From assembly GCA_009781515.1 (NCBI GenBank), contig WQXY01000018.1, positions 1 through 46,294 on the forward strand: a stretch of DNA of 46,294 nucleotides, in the 5' to 3' direction. Source of the stretch: Oscillospiraceae bacterium. GTDB taxonomy: Bacteria; Bacillota; Clostridia; Oscillospirales; Oscillospiraceae. The notes under the pieces are model-generated. The model saw nothing but the letters and a program-made list of their open reading frames with translations. It had not been told where the DNA came from and did no database searches. The position numbers and the translations under genes are program-made. This document shows, piece by piece, positions 1 through 8,168 of the stretch; positions within the stretch are counted from its first letter, which is position 1; every line of letters begins with the position of its first letter.

Positions 1-1
1 A

Positions 2-142
2 ATAGACAAAATTCTGCTGTACAAAAACCATGCCATTGATATATACTTTAAACACATTAACACCCCTGTGCGTTTAGAGTATGCCACATACAGCAAAGGG
101 GAATTTTACAGAGTTGAATGCAAGGTAAGACAAGCAGCGTGA
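2..142 (+). CDS. C-terminal end of probable large serine recombinase (partial)
   Basis: The left window edge cuts this gene. Only the last 46 codons are present, in an open frame from base 2 to the TGA at 140-142. The residues DKILLYKN, then IDIYFK about ten residues on, resemble the beta-strand motif that closes many Firmicutes large serine recombinases (typically DKI.VY...IEI.F). That match is short, so the call rests on family memory and not on catalytic residues, which would lie outside the window. A perfect palindrome and a terminator follow directly. If correct, this is the edge of an integrated or formerly mobile element. It could also be an unrelated short tail. Confidence 0.45.
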   Translation: MDKILLYKNHAIDIYFKHINTPVRLEYATYSKGEFYRVECKVRQAA

Positions 143-165
143 TATTCTAACAAGAGTAGTTATAA

Positions 166-183
166 GGTGATGTATACATCACC
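166..183. repeat. Perfect 18-bp palindrome after the recombinase tail
   Basis: GGTGATGTATACATCACC is a perfect inverted repeat with central TA and no loop. It lies 24 bp after the stop of the putative recombinase and touches the following terminator. A loopless palindrome suits a dimeric protein site better than an RNA hairpin. A recombination half-site or operator are both possible. Confidence 0.6.
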
Positions 184-185
184 AG

Positions 186-221
186 AAACGAAAAACCTCA
201 TTTTGGGGGTTTTCGTTTTTT
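186..221 (+). terminator. Rho-independent terminator after the recombinase tail
   Basis: The arms AAACGAAAAACC and GGTTTTCGTTT pair with one bulged A around a short T/G-containing loop, and a T-run follows. It ends transcription of the left-hand gene before the next promoter. Confidence 0.65.
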
Positions 222-238
222 CTGTTGACAAAAAGGTG

Positions 239-267
239 TTGCAACACAAGCGGAAAACCGTTATAAT
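239..267 (+). promoter_or_regulatory. Sigma-A type promoter of the Asp-rich protein gene
   Basis: TTGCAA (239-244) and TATAAT (262-267) are separated by 17 bp. They lie between the terminator and the start codon at 335, giving a leader of about 60 nt. Confidence 0.6.
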
Positions 268-334
268 GACCATACAAATTCAAAATATTGCAAAAAATGT
301 AATCAAACTGATTTATAGAAAGAGGAGTGTTGGT

Positions 335-1042
335 ATGAAAGACAAAATTATACATTTCTTATTTTTCAAGAAACCGACGCATAACATAGTCGTTGTGACA
401 ATTATGTTGATAACAATACTATGTGTCGGATTTACAATGCTTCAGCTGAGTGATTATGAAAACGAAAACGAGCAGGAGTTGCCGGTAATAAACGAACCGG
501 ATTTGCCCGAAGAGGGAGACGAAGACGGGGCAGATAATTCGGGGCTCAATGTTAGTGACGGTGTTGACATAGACGTTCCTGATTTTACTGACGATGACGA
601 TGATGATGACGACGATGACGATGATGATACAAACATTATAGATGATATAGTTGTTTATCCCAAGAATTTAGGCGGTTCAATACACTTTGTAGAGAAAAGT
701 ACAATCATTACAGATAAGGACTTATGGTTTTCCATAGAGTTAGAGAACCTTTCGGACAAAAACTATATTATTACAGAGCGTTTTATCGAGAAAGAAGATG
801 ATGAAAACTGGATAAACATAGATGCAGGATATGACGGCTATGGGTTTACGCTTCAATCGGAGTATTCTTCAAGTATTATATTTACGTTTTCATTAGAAGC
901 GGGTAATTACAGATGCAGAGTTGTAATGCATGTTGAAAATTCTGAGGATATCGTTGAAGTTATTTATGAGTTTGCTGTAACCCCACCACCGGAGGGATAT
1001 GAAGTTATAGATTGGCCACCTTACATATGGGCGGGTGACTAA
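335..1042 (+). CDS. Membrane-anchored protein with poly-Asp stalk, function unknown
   Basis: Not recognised as a known family. The ATG at 335 follows GAGGAG by 7 nt and gives 235 residues; an in-frame extension to 167 has no ribosome site and crosses the terminator. Residues about 18-40 form one hydrophobic segment, probably an uncleaved anchor. An acidic stalk follows, rich in Glu, Asp and Pro and ending in a run of 13 Asp (591-629). The last 130 residues look like a beta-rich extracellular domain. The C-terminus is Pro/Trp-rich. It has its own promoter and no operon partner. The Asp run is encoded by a GAY trinucleotide tract that could vary in length by slippage. Confidence 0.75.
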   Translation: MKDKIIHFLFFKKPTHNIVVVTIMLITILCVGFTMLQLSDYENENEQELPVINEPDLPEEGDEDGADNSGLNVSDGVDIDVPDFTDDDDDDDDDDDDDTNIIDDIVVYPKNLGGSIHFVEKSTIITDKDLWFSIELENLSDKNYIITERFIEKEDDENWINIDAGYDGYGFTLQSEYSSSIIFTFSLEAGNYRCRVVMHVENSEDIVEVIYEFAVTPPPEGYEVIDWPPYIWAGD

Positions 1043-1062
1043 AAACAATCCCAACATAGCAC

Positions 1063-1117
1063 TTGACAAGTTTTTTGTCAGGTGCTATATTTATACACAC
1101 AGTATCGACACTCGATA
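1063..1117 (+). promoter_or_regulatory. Promoter and PadR-type operator of the padR-DUF2812 unit
   Basis: TTGACA (1063-1068) and TATATT (1086-1091) have a 17-bp spacer. Just downstream, where transcription should begin, lies a perfect inverted repeat, TATCGA-cac-TCGATA (1103-1117). A related CGACACTCG repeat recurs 15 bp further on (1121-1129). PadR proteins usually repress their own operon through such palindromes, so autoregulation is inferred. The promoter also sits in an imperfect hairpin (1056-1088), which may double as the preceding gene's terminator. Confidence 0.65.
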
Positions 1118-1147
1118 TAACGACACTCGGCATAAAAGGAGATAGGC

Positions 1148-1483
1148 ATGGCACGAGAGCAACTGCAAACCCTAAGTGAGCCAATGTATTATATTCTGCT
1201 TGCACTGCTAAAACCAATGCACGGCTACGAAATAATGCAAACGGTTGCAGTAATTTCAAAAGACCGTGTAAAGGTTGGCGCAGGCACTTTATATGCGCTT
1301 TTAACACGGTTTGAAAAAGATAAAATAATCAGCCATGTCAGCGACGACGGCAGACGGAAAATATACAGGCTCGAAGACAAAGGGCGTGAACTTTTATATA
1401 AAGAATATAATCGTATGCAAGAGTCGCTCGGGGCATATAACGACTATGTACAAACTCTCGCCAAGGAAGAAAAAGGAGAATAG
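1148..1483 (+). CDS. PadR family transcriptional regulator
   Basis: A 111-residue winged-helix repressor, the usual length for the short PadR subgroup. The pattern LLALLKPMHGYEIMQ, then GAGTLYALLTRFEKD and GRRKIYRLEDKG, shows helix-turn-helix and wing elements of the family. AAAGGAG precedes the ATG by 7 nt. The next gene follows after 4 nt, so the two are an operon. In the standard arrangement PadR controls its partner membrane protein and itself; the palindrome at 1103-1117 is the likely operator. The ligand is unknown. Confidence 0.92.
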   Translation: MAREQLQTLSEPMYYILLALLKPMHGYEIMQTVAVISKDRVKVGAGTLYALLTRFEKDKIISHVSDDGRRKIYRLEDKGRELLYKEYNRMQESLGAYNDYVQTLAKEEKGE

Positions 1484-1487
1484 AAGA

Positions 1488-2837
1488 GTGAAGATAAAAT
1501 ACAAACATCAGCTATATATGGGAAGTATTTCCGATATGAAAAGCCTTGAAGAGCATTTCTCCAAAATGGCAGAGCGGGGTTGGATGATTGATAAAATCGG
1601 TGCGGTTAATCATAGGTATCGCGCTGCCGAGCCGTGCAAAAAACGTTTCTTTGTAGACCTGCTGCCGTCTATAGGAACATTTGATTATCCCGATAATGAT
1701 GATGCAAAATCATACCGCCAAATCTGCGAGGAGTCCGGATGGACGTTTATTTCGGCAAACGGGCAGTTTCATGTGTTTTGTGCCGAGGGTGATGAAAATG
1801 AAATAACACCAATTCATACAGACAATAAAATCCAAGCAAAACTTCATATTAAAGCAATTGTGAAATTTGAACTACTGACATACATATATTGTTTGGTCAT
1901 GTTCTCGATTTTCGCATTTTTGCAATTTCGATTTACAGGCTACGATATATATCTGTCAAACATGGCGATTTTTTCATTATTCGGTTGGATGTTTTTTCTG
2001 CTCGGTGTGTTGTGGTCGCTGACTTTTGTGCTGGTGCGAATATTTAAGCTCGCAAAAGCCGCAAAAGAAGACCTCCCAATGCCGAAAATCAGCTACCGCT
2101 CCGCCAAAGCGCGAACAGGGGTTCAATTAACATTATTTGCCATAGCAATAACTTTTTTCTTTGGCGGAATGGTGCTTGAAATTGCAGGCGGTATGTCACT
2201 TGCAATTATTTCCCCGTCACTTGCGTGTATTGTCGGTACGTTCGTAGGTTTTTGGATAAGGCGGCAAATAAACACCAAGGAGCGTACACGCAAGCAAAAC
2301 AGAAATCTTTTTATTGGAGCCATGGCAATAATGGTGGTTGTACTTATGGTGCTCTCCGTTTTTTCAATGTACTTAATATTTACCTTGGAAGAAAACGCAG
2401 CAAAACCAGTCAAGCTTCCGGTTATTACGCTGAGTGATGTAACTGAGGCAATGACACCGAACAATACATATTATGATGTGTTTGGAAGCATTGCTGTGCC
2501 GCTTCACTACAGTTATGGTGAAACTACCAATAAATCCGATTTGAGCATGGAAGTGTTTCGTCCGATAAACAAAAAAATCGCCCAAGACTTATTTAATCAT
2601 TATGCAAAGATGATTGAAAGTGACGATGAAATGACTTATTTTCATTTGGGAACACGCGAGGCTGCACTATGGGGAGCAGATGTCGCAGTGGAGACGGCGT
2701 ACGGCTCTAACGTAGGGTTACTTCTAATGCGGGATAAAACAATATTGCGTGTTTGGTTTTGCAATGAGTGTATAGAACAGGAAGCCGTGCAACAAGCTGT
2801 GCAAAGCTTCTGGTTGGAGCTGGCTCTTGTAAAATAA
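1488..2837 (+). CDS. DUF2812 domain membrane protein, PadR partner
   Basis: The GTG at 1488 follows AAAGGAGAA and gives 449 residues; longer in-frame readings would overlap padR. Residues about 1-110 match the DUF2812 pattern (H.L.MG...D...LE..F.KMA..GWM...IG...HR). Five hydrophobic segments follow, between about residues 120 and 310, and then a soluble C-terminal part. DUF2812 proteins are typically co-encoded with PadR regulators in Clostridia, as here. The biochemical role is not established; sensing or response to membrane-active compounds is an inference from the PadR pairing. It converges with the mannanase gene, stops 7 bp apart, with no terminator visible between. Confidence 0.85.
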   Translation: MKIKYKHQLYMGSISDMKSLEEHFSKMAERGWMIDKIGAVNHRYRAAEPCKKRFFVDLLPSIGTFDYPDNDDAKSYRQICEESGWTFISANGQFHVFCAEGDENEITPIHTDNKIQAKLHIKAIVKFELLTYIYCLVMFSIFAFLQFRFTGYDIYLSNMAIFSLFGWMFFLLGVLWSLTFVLVRIFKLAKAAKEDLPMPKISYRSAKARTGVQLTLFAIAITFFFGGMVLEIAGGMSLAIISPSLACIVGTFVGFWIRRQINTKERTRKQNRNLFIGAMAIMVVVLMVLSVFSMYLIFTLEENAAKPVKLPVITLSDVTEAMTPNNTYYDVFGSIAVPLHYSYGETTNKSDLSMEVFRPINKKIAQDLFNHYAKMIESDDEMTYFHLGTREAALWGADVAVETAYGSNVGLLLMRDKTILRVWFCNECIEQEAVQQAVQSFWLELALVK

Positions 2838-2844
2838 GGCACTC

Positions 2845-3795
2845 CTACAAAGAGAGCTTATCTAATGTTATTGCATACGGGTGATTGTACGCATCAAGCA
2901 AGGTTTTTCTGCTTGTAAATTCCTCGCGGCACACGCCTTTGCTCCATGTCATAAACCATGTCCAAGGAATGCCCGTTTTAGACAGCTTGTCAACATCGGG
3001 TATCGGACCCGTTTCGCCCAAAGCTGTGATTTTCTTCGTTTTTGTTATTTTAATCAGCTCGTCATATTGCTCTTTGTAGTCTGAATGTGTAAGCTTTGGA
3101 AGATAAATATCCCGCGAAATAATATCGCAAACATCATCTCCGACATAACCCTCAGCAAGCGGCGAGTTCCACACCCAAATCAGATTGTTTAATTCGTACA
3201 AGTTGGTAAACCTCTCGAACATCAAACGGTATAATCCTTTTGCCGTTTCAGGTCCGCGACTGCCCCACCAGAACCACTCTCCCTCGGCTTCGTGGAACGG
3301 ACGCCACAAAATCGGCACTTTTTTCTCGCAAAACGGCCTCAGCAAATCTGCCATAACTCCGATATCGCTCAAAAACGCTTCTCTTTCGGGTGTGTCGTCT
3401 ACCAATACCCGGCGGGCGTCAAAGTCGGTGTATCTTTGATAAAATGCCTTATCACTGCCGCCGAGCGGTGAGTACCAGTGCCATGTAAATGTAATAAGCC
3501 CGCCGCGGCTTGCCCACTCCCACGCTTTGTCGAGTGTGTTTTTATTTTCTTTAACCTCAGTCAAACATTCATCACTGCTGTTTTTATAGTCGATATTCGG
3601 AGAGTACGCCAAAAGCTCAAATCCGCAAAGTGCGGGCTCTTTGCCCGTAACTTCTCGGATATATTCAAGCTCCTCTTGAGCCATAGTCTGAGTATGTTGA
3701 CCCATGAGAATACCCTTGCCCCGCAAGTCGGCGAGGTATTGCAGGGTTTTTTTCGCTTCCGGGGAAGCGTTTTTATTACATGGCAGATATTCCAT
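2845..3795 (-). CDS. Glycoside hydrolase family 26 beta-mannanase, probably cytoplasmic
   Basis: GH26 enzymes hydrolyse beta-1,4-mannan backbones with a retaining mechanism. Seen here: GQHTQT near residue 30, FTWHWYSPLGG, WRPFHEAEGEWFWWG holding the probable acid/base Glu, and GETGPIPD holding the probable nucleophile Glu. The ATG at 3795 gives 316 residues; a GTG 12 codons upstream has no ribosome site. There is no signal peptide, so it probably acts on imported manno-oligosaccharides. No mannan transporter is adjacent; the importer at 18893-23019 is a candidate partner only. An inverted repeat (TGACCA at 3801, TGGTCA at 3853) lies in its leader region. Confidence 0.85.
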   Translation of the reverse strand: MEYLPCNKNASPEAKKTLQYLADLRGKGILMGQHTQTMAQEELEYIREVTGKEPALCGFELLAYSPNIDYKNSSDECLTEVKENKNTLDKAWEWASRGGLITFTWHWYSPLGGSDKAFYQRYTDFDARRVLVDDTPEREAFLSDIGVMADLLRPFCEKKVPILWRPFHEAEGEWFWWGSRGPETAKGLYRLMFERFTNLYELNNLIWVWNSPLAEGYVGDDVCDIISRDIYLPKLTHSDYKEQYDELIKITKTKKITALGETGPIPDVDKLSKTGIPWTWFMTWSKGVCREEFTSRKTLLDAYNHPYAITLDKLSL

Positions 3796-3979
3796 AAAAA
3801 TGACCAGTCCTTTTTTAATTTTATCAGGCACAAAATAACTATGAAAAAGGGATGGTCATTATGTGCATGAATTGCGTTTAATCTAATGACGGCAGAGTAT
3901 CACATTATACCCAAGTTTTCAACAGGGCAATTATTTCGTACCTCTTACCGTGATATTATGTACCTGATGCTGATTTTTA

Positions 3980-4008
3980 TTGTAAGCTCACAAAAGGTTA
4001 TATATAAT
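3980..4008 (+). promoter_or_regulatory. Promoter 7 nt before the ABC exporter start codon
   Basis: TTGTAA (3980-3985) and TATAAT (4003-4008) have a 17-bp spacer. Only 7 nt separate the -10 box from the ATG at 4016, so the transcript would begin at or next to the start codon. The rest of the 3796-4015 gap shows no gene. Confidence 0.6.
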
Positions 4009-4015
4009 CATTATT

Positions 4016-5854
4016 ATGAGAGAAAAGATAATGTTATCGGGGAAAACATATAAAACCTTTGATACGCTGCGGATTGTGTTTCGCGCGTCGCCTGTATGTG
4101 CGTTTTTGCACATGCTGCTGTCTGTTGTTCACGCAATTATGCCGACAGCGGCAATGGCGCTTGCAACGGCAAACTTTGTTGACACGGCAACAACGATATT
4201 ACAAGGCGAAAGGCCGCATGATGATATTTATCTGCCGTTGATTATGCTTTTGTTGGTGCTTGGTATATTTACAACAATCGGCTCTGTCTTGCAGCTGATA
4301 AGTGCGAGAATAAGTCTAAGCCTACAACGTAGCCTCAAGCCCGAAATTGTTAGAATTAACGCAGCGCTTGATTTTAAGCATATTGAAAACGCCGAAAGCT
4401 GGGAGCTCATTTCGCGAGTTTCTCGTGACCCCGTAAAGTCTGTCATGGAAGGCTTCGGGTCAATGATGCAGTTTATGCAAATTGTGGTTTGCGTCGTTTC
4501 TGTTTTAACCCTTATTGCCTCGCAGATTTGGTGGGCGGCACTTATTATTATCGGGTTTTCCGCTCCGATGTTTTGGCTCTCAATACGTGCGGGAAAAAAG
4601 AATTATCAGGCAGGGCGTGATGCTGAAAAGTTTAATCGCCGCAGAGATTACTTAAACGATGTATTAACGGGTCGCGATGCTGCAGACGAGCGGACATTGT
4701 TTGGTTTTAGTGATGAAATAAACAAACGCTGGAAGCAGCAATACGAGCTTGGACGCAAGCTTCAGCTAAAGGTCACGCTGCGAATGTTCTTAATAACCAA
4801 AGGTTCGAGCTTGATACTTGCACTTATTGCAATGCTCGTAGCCCTAACTCTTATCAGCTCGGTTGTGTCGGGCGATTTGAGCGCGGGGATGTTTATGGGT
4901 ATCATGAGCGCAGTGTTTGGAATGGTACAGCAGCTCGGCTGGCAGATGTCAGACTCGCTCGAAAAAACATCAAAAGTCGGGGAGTACATGAAGGATTTAA
5001 CCGAATTTGTCGAACTGGGCAGATGCCAAGGGGACGGGGGTTTGTCACCCTCAGGCAACCTATGTGAGCCTGACACTGAGCCAATAGAGCTTGAAACACT
5101 TGAATTTCGTAATGTCAGCTTTAAGTATCCGAGTGGTGAGCATCTTGTGCTTGACGGTTTGTCTTTTTTTCTTAAATCGGGTCGGCATTATGCGTTTGTC
5201 GGAAAAAACGGAGCAGGAAAAACCACTATTACAAAACTGCTTACAGGGCTTTACACAGAGTATGAGGGGGAAATTTTTGTAAACGGCAAGGAACTGAGGG
5301 AATATCCGGAGGGCACGGTAAAAGCCATGTTTTCCGTTGTTTATCAGGATTTTGCGAGATACTATGTGTCGCTTAAAGAAAACATTAAATTGGGTGATGT
5401 TGCGGGAATTAACACAATCAGTGATTTTGACAGTAAAATAACTGCCGCCTCGGAGCAGGCAGGTCTTGAAGAAACGATTGCCGAGTTGAAAGACGGCATG
5501 GATACGCCGCTCGGAAAAATAATAGAGGACGGGCAGGATATATCGGGCGGTCAGTGGCAAAGGGTAGCAATCGCACGCTCGCTCATCAGCCGTGCTCCTG
5601 TGAAAATTTTGGACGAACCGACTGCCGCGCTCGACCCTATTAGCGAGAGCAGGGTATACAGCGAGTTTGAAAAGCTGATGCATGGCAAAACAACAATTTT
5701 TATCAGTCACCGTCTCGGCTCAACCAAGCTTGCCGATGAAATACTTGTCATTGATGACGGAAAAATCATAGAACGCGGGACACATGAGAAGCTAATGAAC
5801 GAAAACGGCGACTACGCAGAGATGTTTGAAGCCCAACGGGGGTGGTATCTATGA
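4016..5854 (+). CDS. ABC transporter half-exporter, permease plus ATPase, first subunit
   Basis: 612 residues: an N-terminal six-helix exporter domain (about 25-325) and a C-terminal ATPase. Motifs seen are Walker A GKNGAGKTT (about 396), signature SGGQWQR (about 509), Walker B VKILDEPTAALDP and the H-loop SHRLGS. It overlaps the next gene by 4 nt (ATGA), and both encode complete half-transporters, so a heterodimeric exporter is likely. The substrate is unknown. The start is uncertain: the ATG at 4016 would be nearly leaderless, while the ATG at 4031 has a weak GAGAGAAAAG behind it. The linker before the ATPase is unusually long and contains a dispersed G-rich repeat (5027-5047). Walker B begins LDEP as expected. 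Confidence 0.9.
   Translation: MREKIMLSGKTYKTFDTLRIVFRASPVCAFLHMLLSVVHAIMPTAAMALATANFVDTATTILQGERPHDDIYLPLIMLLLVLGIFTTIGSVLQLISARISLSLQRSLKPEIVRINAALDFKHIENAESWELISRVSRDPVKSVMEGFGSMMQFMQIVVCVVSVLTLIASQIWWAALIIIGFSAPMFWLSIRAGKKNYQAGRDAEKFNRRRDYLNDVLTGRDAADERTLFGFSDEINKRWKQQYELGRKLQLKVTLRMFLITKGSSLILALIAMLVALTLISSVVSGDLSAGMFMGIMSAVFGMVQQLGWQMSDSLEKTSKVGEYMKDLTEFVELGRCQGDGGLSPSGNLCEPDTEPIELETLEFRNVSFKYPSGEHLVLDGLSFFLKSGRHYAFVGKNGAGKTTITKLLTGLYTEYEGEIFVNGKELREYPEGTVKAMFSVVYQDFARYYVSLKENIKLGDVAGINTISDFDSKITAASEQAGLEETIAELKDGMDTPLGKIIEDGQDISGGQWQRVAIARSLISRAPVKILDEPTAALDPISESRVYSEFEKLMHGKTTIFISHRLGSTKLADEILVIDDGKIIERGTHEKLMNENGDYAEMFEAQRGWYL
5027..5047 (+). repeat. G-rich dispersed repeat, copy 1 (inside the ABC coding sequence)
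   Basis: Its last 18 bases, GGGGACGGGGGTTTGTCA, are identical to those of the copy at 43648-43671, and both flanks recur on the minus strand at 32296-32334. Here it encodes part of the linker between permease and ATPase (about residues 338-345) without breaking the frame. A TCAGGC/GCCTGA hairpin follows directly. Confidence 0.7.
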
Positions 5855-7599
5855 AAACGATGCTGCGTATTATCCCCATTTCGTATAGAGCGACACCATG
5901 GCATAACATACTCAGCAATTTAATGGGAATTGTCCATGGGGCAAGCTTTGCGGTCACGGTTGTTGCAACAAAGTATTTGTTTGATGTAATTGCAGATGCT
6001 GCTGTCGGGAACGCCGGTTTTTGGGATTGTGTTATTCCGCTCTTGGTTTTAGCGGGTGTAACATTTGGCAACCAAATCCTCAATGGTGTGCACAATTTCC
6101 ACGGGCATGCACAGTTTGCGATAGCAACGGGCAGAGTTACGACTATTTTGCACCGTAAGCTTTCACGGATTGACCCCGCAAGATTTGAAGAAACTGATTT
6201 TTTAGATGACTTAAATAAAGCAAGAGAAGGTCTGTTTGTGCTGCCTTATGTTTCAATGACGCTGTCGATGCTTGTTTGTTTCTACGGCACATATTTTACA
6301 TTTATCGGAGTTTATCTGTTTAGCTTAAAACCAATTCTTCTCATTACGCTGCTGATTGCGTTTATACCTGCAATGTGTGCTCAAATAGTTCGCGTAAAAG
6401 TTTTTACAAAGCTCGAGGAACAAAGCGCGCCGATACGGCGTGAAAACGAGTATTACCAGAGAACCCTTTGCGACAGGGAATATTTTAAGGAAACACGCAT
6501 ATTAGGTGCATACAACTTTTTCCACAAACTGTTTTCAGAAACGTTGTCACTTCTTATGCAAAAAACATGGCGGGCAGAACGCAAAACCGCCCTGCTGCAG
6601 CTTACGCTGAATATTACAACTTTTATAGGCATGGCAATATCGGCATACCTGCTGTTTTCGGCTACAATGTCGGGTGAAATTACAGTTGGTGCATTTGCGG
6701 CGGTATTTTCTGCATTGGGCATGGTGTTTTATATTATGCAAGAGATAATTGATATGCATATGAGCAACCTTAACAAAGACCTTGGCAAACTCGTGAATTT
6801 TATAAAAATGCTCGACCTGCCCGAGCGAACAGGCACAGAGCAGTCGCCGGATTACACAAAAGGAATAAGCGCAGAAAATATCAGCTTTACCTACCACGGA
6901 AGAGAAGAACCTGCCGTAAATAATGTGTCGCTGTCAATCGCAAACGGCGAAACCATTGCAATAGTCGGTGAAAACGGAGCGGGTAAAAGCACGCTTGTGC
7001 GGCTACTCACAGGGATATACAGACCGTCGAGCGGAGCGGTAAAAGTTGGCGGAGTTGATACTCTCGAGACCGCACCTGCTTCGATATATAACGGCATATC
7101 GGGAGTGTTTCAAAAATATCAGCGATACAAAATGACGCTTGGCGAGAATGTGGCAATCAGCGACACAAAAGCGAAGCTGTCAGAAGCCTTGGTTGAAACA
7201 GCTTTAAGCGAAGCGGGTGTTGAACGCGAAGACGTTGAATTTGATACTATGCTTTCTCCGGAGTTTGACGGCATCGACCTTTCGGGCGGTCAATGGCAGA
7301 GGCTCGCTATTGCACGTGGCTTATATCGCATAAATGACTTTATCGTACTTGATGAACCGACAGCGGCGATAGACCCTATCGAAGAAACGAGGGTTTACAC
7401 ACAATTTCAAAAGCTTGCAGAGGGCAAATGTGCGGTGATTGTAACACACCGTCTCGGCTCTGCTAAGCTTGCGCACAAAATTGTTGTAATGGAAAACGGC
7501 GAAATCGTCGATATAGGTACACATGAGCAGTTATTGTCCCGAAAGGGGAAATATGCGGACATGTGGAACGCCCAGTCAGTGTGGTATGAGCGGGAGTAG
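5851..7599 (+). CDS. ABC transporter half-exporter, permease plus ATPase, second subunit
   Basis: 582 residues from the ATG at 5851, which overlaps the upstream stop and follows a GGGGGTGG ribosome site. An exporter membrane domain (about 15-310) precedes the ATPase: Walker A GENGAGKST near 373, LSGGQWQR near 477, FIVLDEPTAAIDP near 497, then THRLGS. Its linker is shorter than in the first subunit and lacks the repeat. Translational coupling and shared style (GGQWQR, DEPTAA) point to a heterodimer exporting a peptide, lipid or drug; the sequence does not tell which. No dedicated regulator is adjacent. Confidence 0.9.
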   Translation: MKTMLRIIPISYRATPWHNILSNLMGIVHGASFAVTVVATKYLFDVIADAAVGNAGFWDCVIPLLVLAGVTFGNQILNGVHNFHGHAQFAIATGRVTTILHRKLSRIDPARFEETDFLDDLNKAREGLFVLPYVSMTLSMLVCFYGTYFTFIGVYLFSLKPILLITLLIAFIPAMCAQIVRVKVFTKLEEQSAPIRRENEYYQRTLCDREYFKETRILGAYNFFHKLFSETLSLLMQKTWRAERKTALLQLTLNITTFIGMAISAYLLFSATMSGEITVGAFAAVFSALGMVFYIMQEIIDMHMSNLNKDLGKLVNFIKMLDLPERTGTEQSPDYTKGISAENISFTYHGREEPAVNNVSLSIANGETIAIVGENGAGKSTLVRLLTGIYRPSSGAVKVGGVDTLETAPASIYNGISGVFQKYQRYKMTLGENVAISDTKAKLSEALVETALSEAGVEREDVEFDTMLSPEFDGIDLSGGQWQRLAIARGLYRINDFIVLDEPTAAIDPIEETRVYTQFQKLAEGKCAVIVTHRLGSAKLAHKIVVMENGEIVDIGTHEQLLSRKGKYADMWNAQSVWYERE

Positions 7600-7617
7600 T
7601 AATTAAGCAAAGATTTA

Positions 7618-7646
7618 TTGACTTTTTTGCAAATTCGGTGTATGTT
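7618..7646 (+). promoter_or_regulatory. Promoter of the FliL-like lipoprotein gene
   Basis: TTGACT (7618-7623) and TATGTT (7641-7646) are separated by 17 bp. The leader is about 30 nt and carries GGAGG before the ATG at 7685. Confidence 0.5.
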
Positions 7647-7684
7647 ATTTATCACAATCCGATTATGTGGAGGATGTCATAATA

Positions 7685-8098
7685 ATGAAAAAGGTTTTTA
7701 ACCGTTTAATACCGATAGTGGCAGTATTACTGCTTGCTTTATTTGTGCTTGCGGCATGTGACTCGCCGGACCCGAGAATTGCTTCCGTTGTTACATACAG
7801 CCCCGGTGGTCAGTTCTCTACCAATTTCAGTTGGGAGCAGAACCAGCGTGCACAGGTCAGATGTTTAATAACATTTACGGTAGTTGACGAGCGGGCTATT
7901 GAAGAGCTTACAGACCACAATTTTGTTATACGCAACTCTGTGCTGTCGGTACTCGGCGAGCTGACAATCGAAGAAATTACAACGGAAAGAGATTTGAACA
8001 GTTTGGCAGAGAGAATAGTTGCGAGGGTCAACGAAGACCTCGGCGCCAGTGTTGAACTGATAACCGGAGCATACTTCACGGAGTTCGGCTTAGCATAG
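7685..8098 (+). CDS. FliL-like lipoprotein
   Basis: 137 residues. The signal peptide ends in a lipobox, VLAAC, so the protein should be lipid-anchored on the outer face of the membrane. The C-terminal half follows the FliL pattern: an extended strand with a TFTV segment, VIRNSVLSVLGELTIEEI, a helix with two Leu/Ala heptads, then AYFTEFGLA as in the common VYFTEF.IQ ending. FliL normally has an uncleaved transmembrane helix, binds the stator ring of the flagellar motor and lies in a flagellar operon. This copy stands alone with its own promoter, about 15 kb from the flagellin gene. A motor-related role is inference; a diverged periplasmic adaptor is possible. GGAGG lies 11 nt before the ATG. 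Confidence 0.7.
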   Translation: MKKVFNRLIPIVAVLLLALFVLAACDSPDPRIASVVTYSPGGQFSTNFSWEQNQRAQVRCLITFTVVDERAIEELTDHNFVIRNSVLSVLGELTIEEITTERDLNSLAERIVARVNEDLGASVELITGAYFTEFGLA

Positions 8099-8125
8099 TA
8101 ATCGCCAAAGGCAATATGTTATAGC

Positions 8126-8154
8126 TTGACAAGATGATACATATAATGTAACAT
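8126..8154 (+). promoter_or_regulatory. Promoter of tRNA-Asn
   Basis: TTGACA (8126-8131) and TAACAT (8149-8154) have a 17-bp spacer, with the tRNA beginning 15 nt downstream. A TATAAT inside the spacer is too close to the -35 box to be used with it. Confidence 0.6.
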
Positions 8155-8168
8155 GCCAGTTGCCACAT

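Noticed and set aside
225-267. TTGACA at 225-230 paired with TATAAT at 262-267
   Set aside because: The spacer is 31 bp, far beyond the usable range. TTGCAA at 239 with 17 bp fits.
454-636. Antisense poly-Ser reading frame
   Set aside because: It is the complement of the Asp tract, with no ribosome site and no conserved features.
4981-5060. Frameshift or assembly fault in the first ABC gene linker
   Set aside because: The frame is intact with all ATPase motifs downstream. The odd composition is explained by the dispersed repeat.
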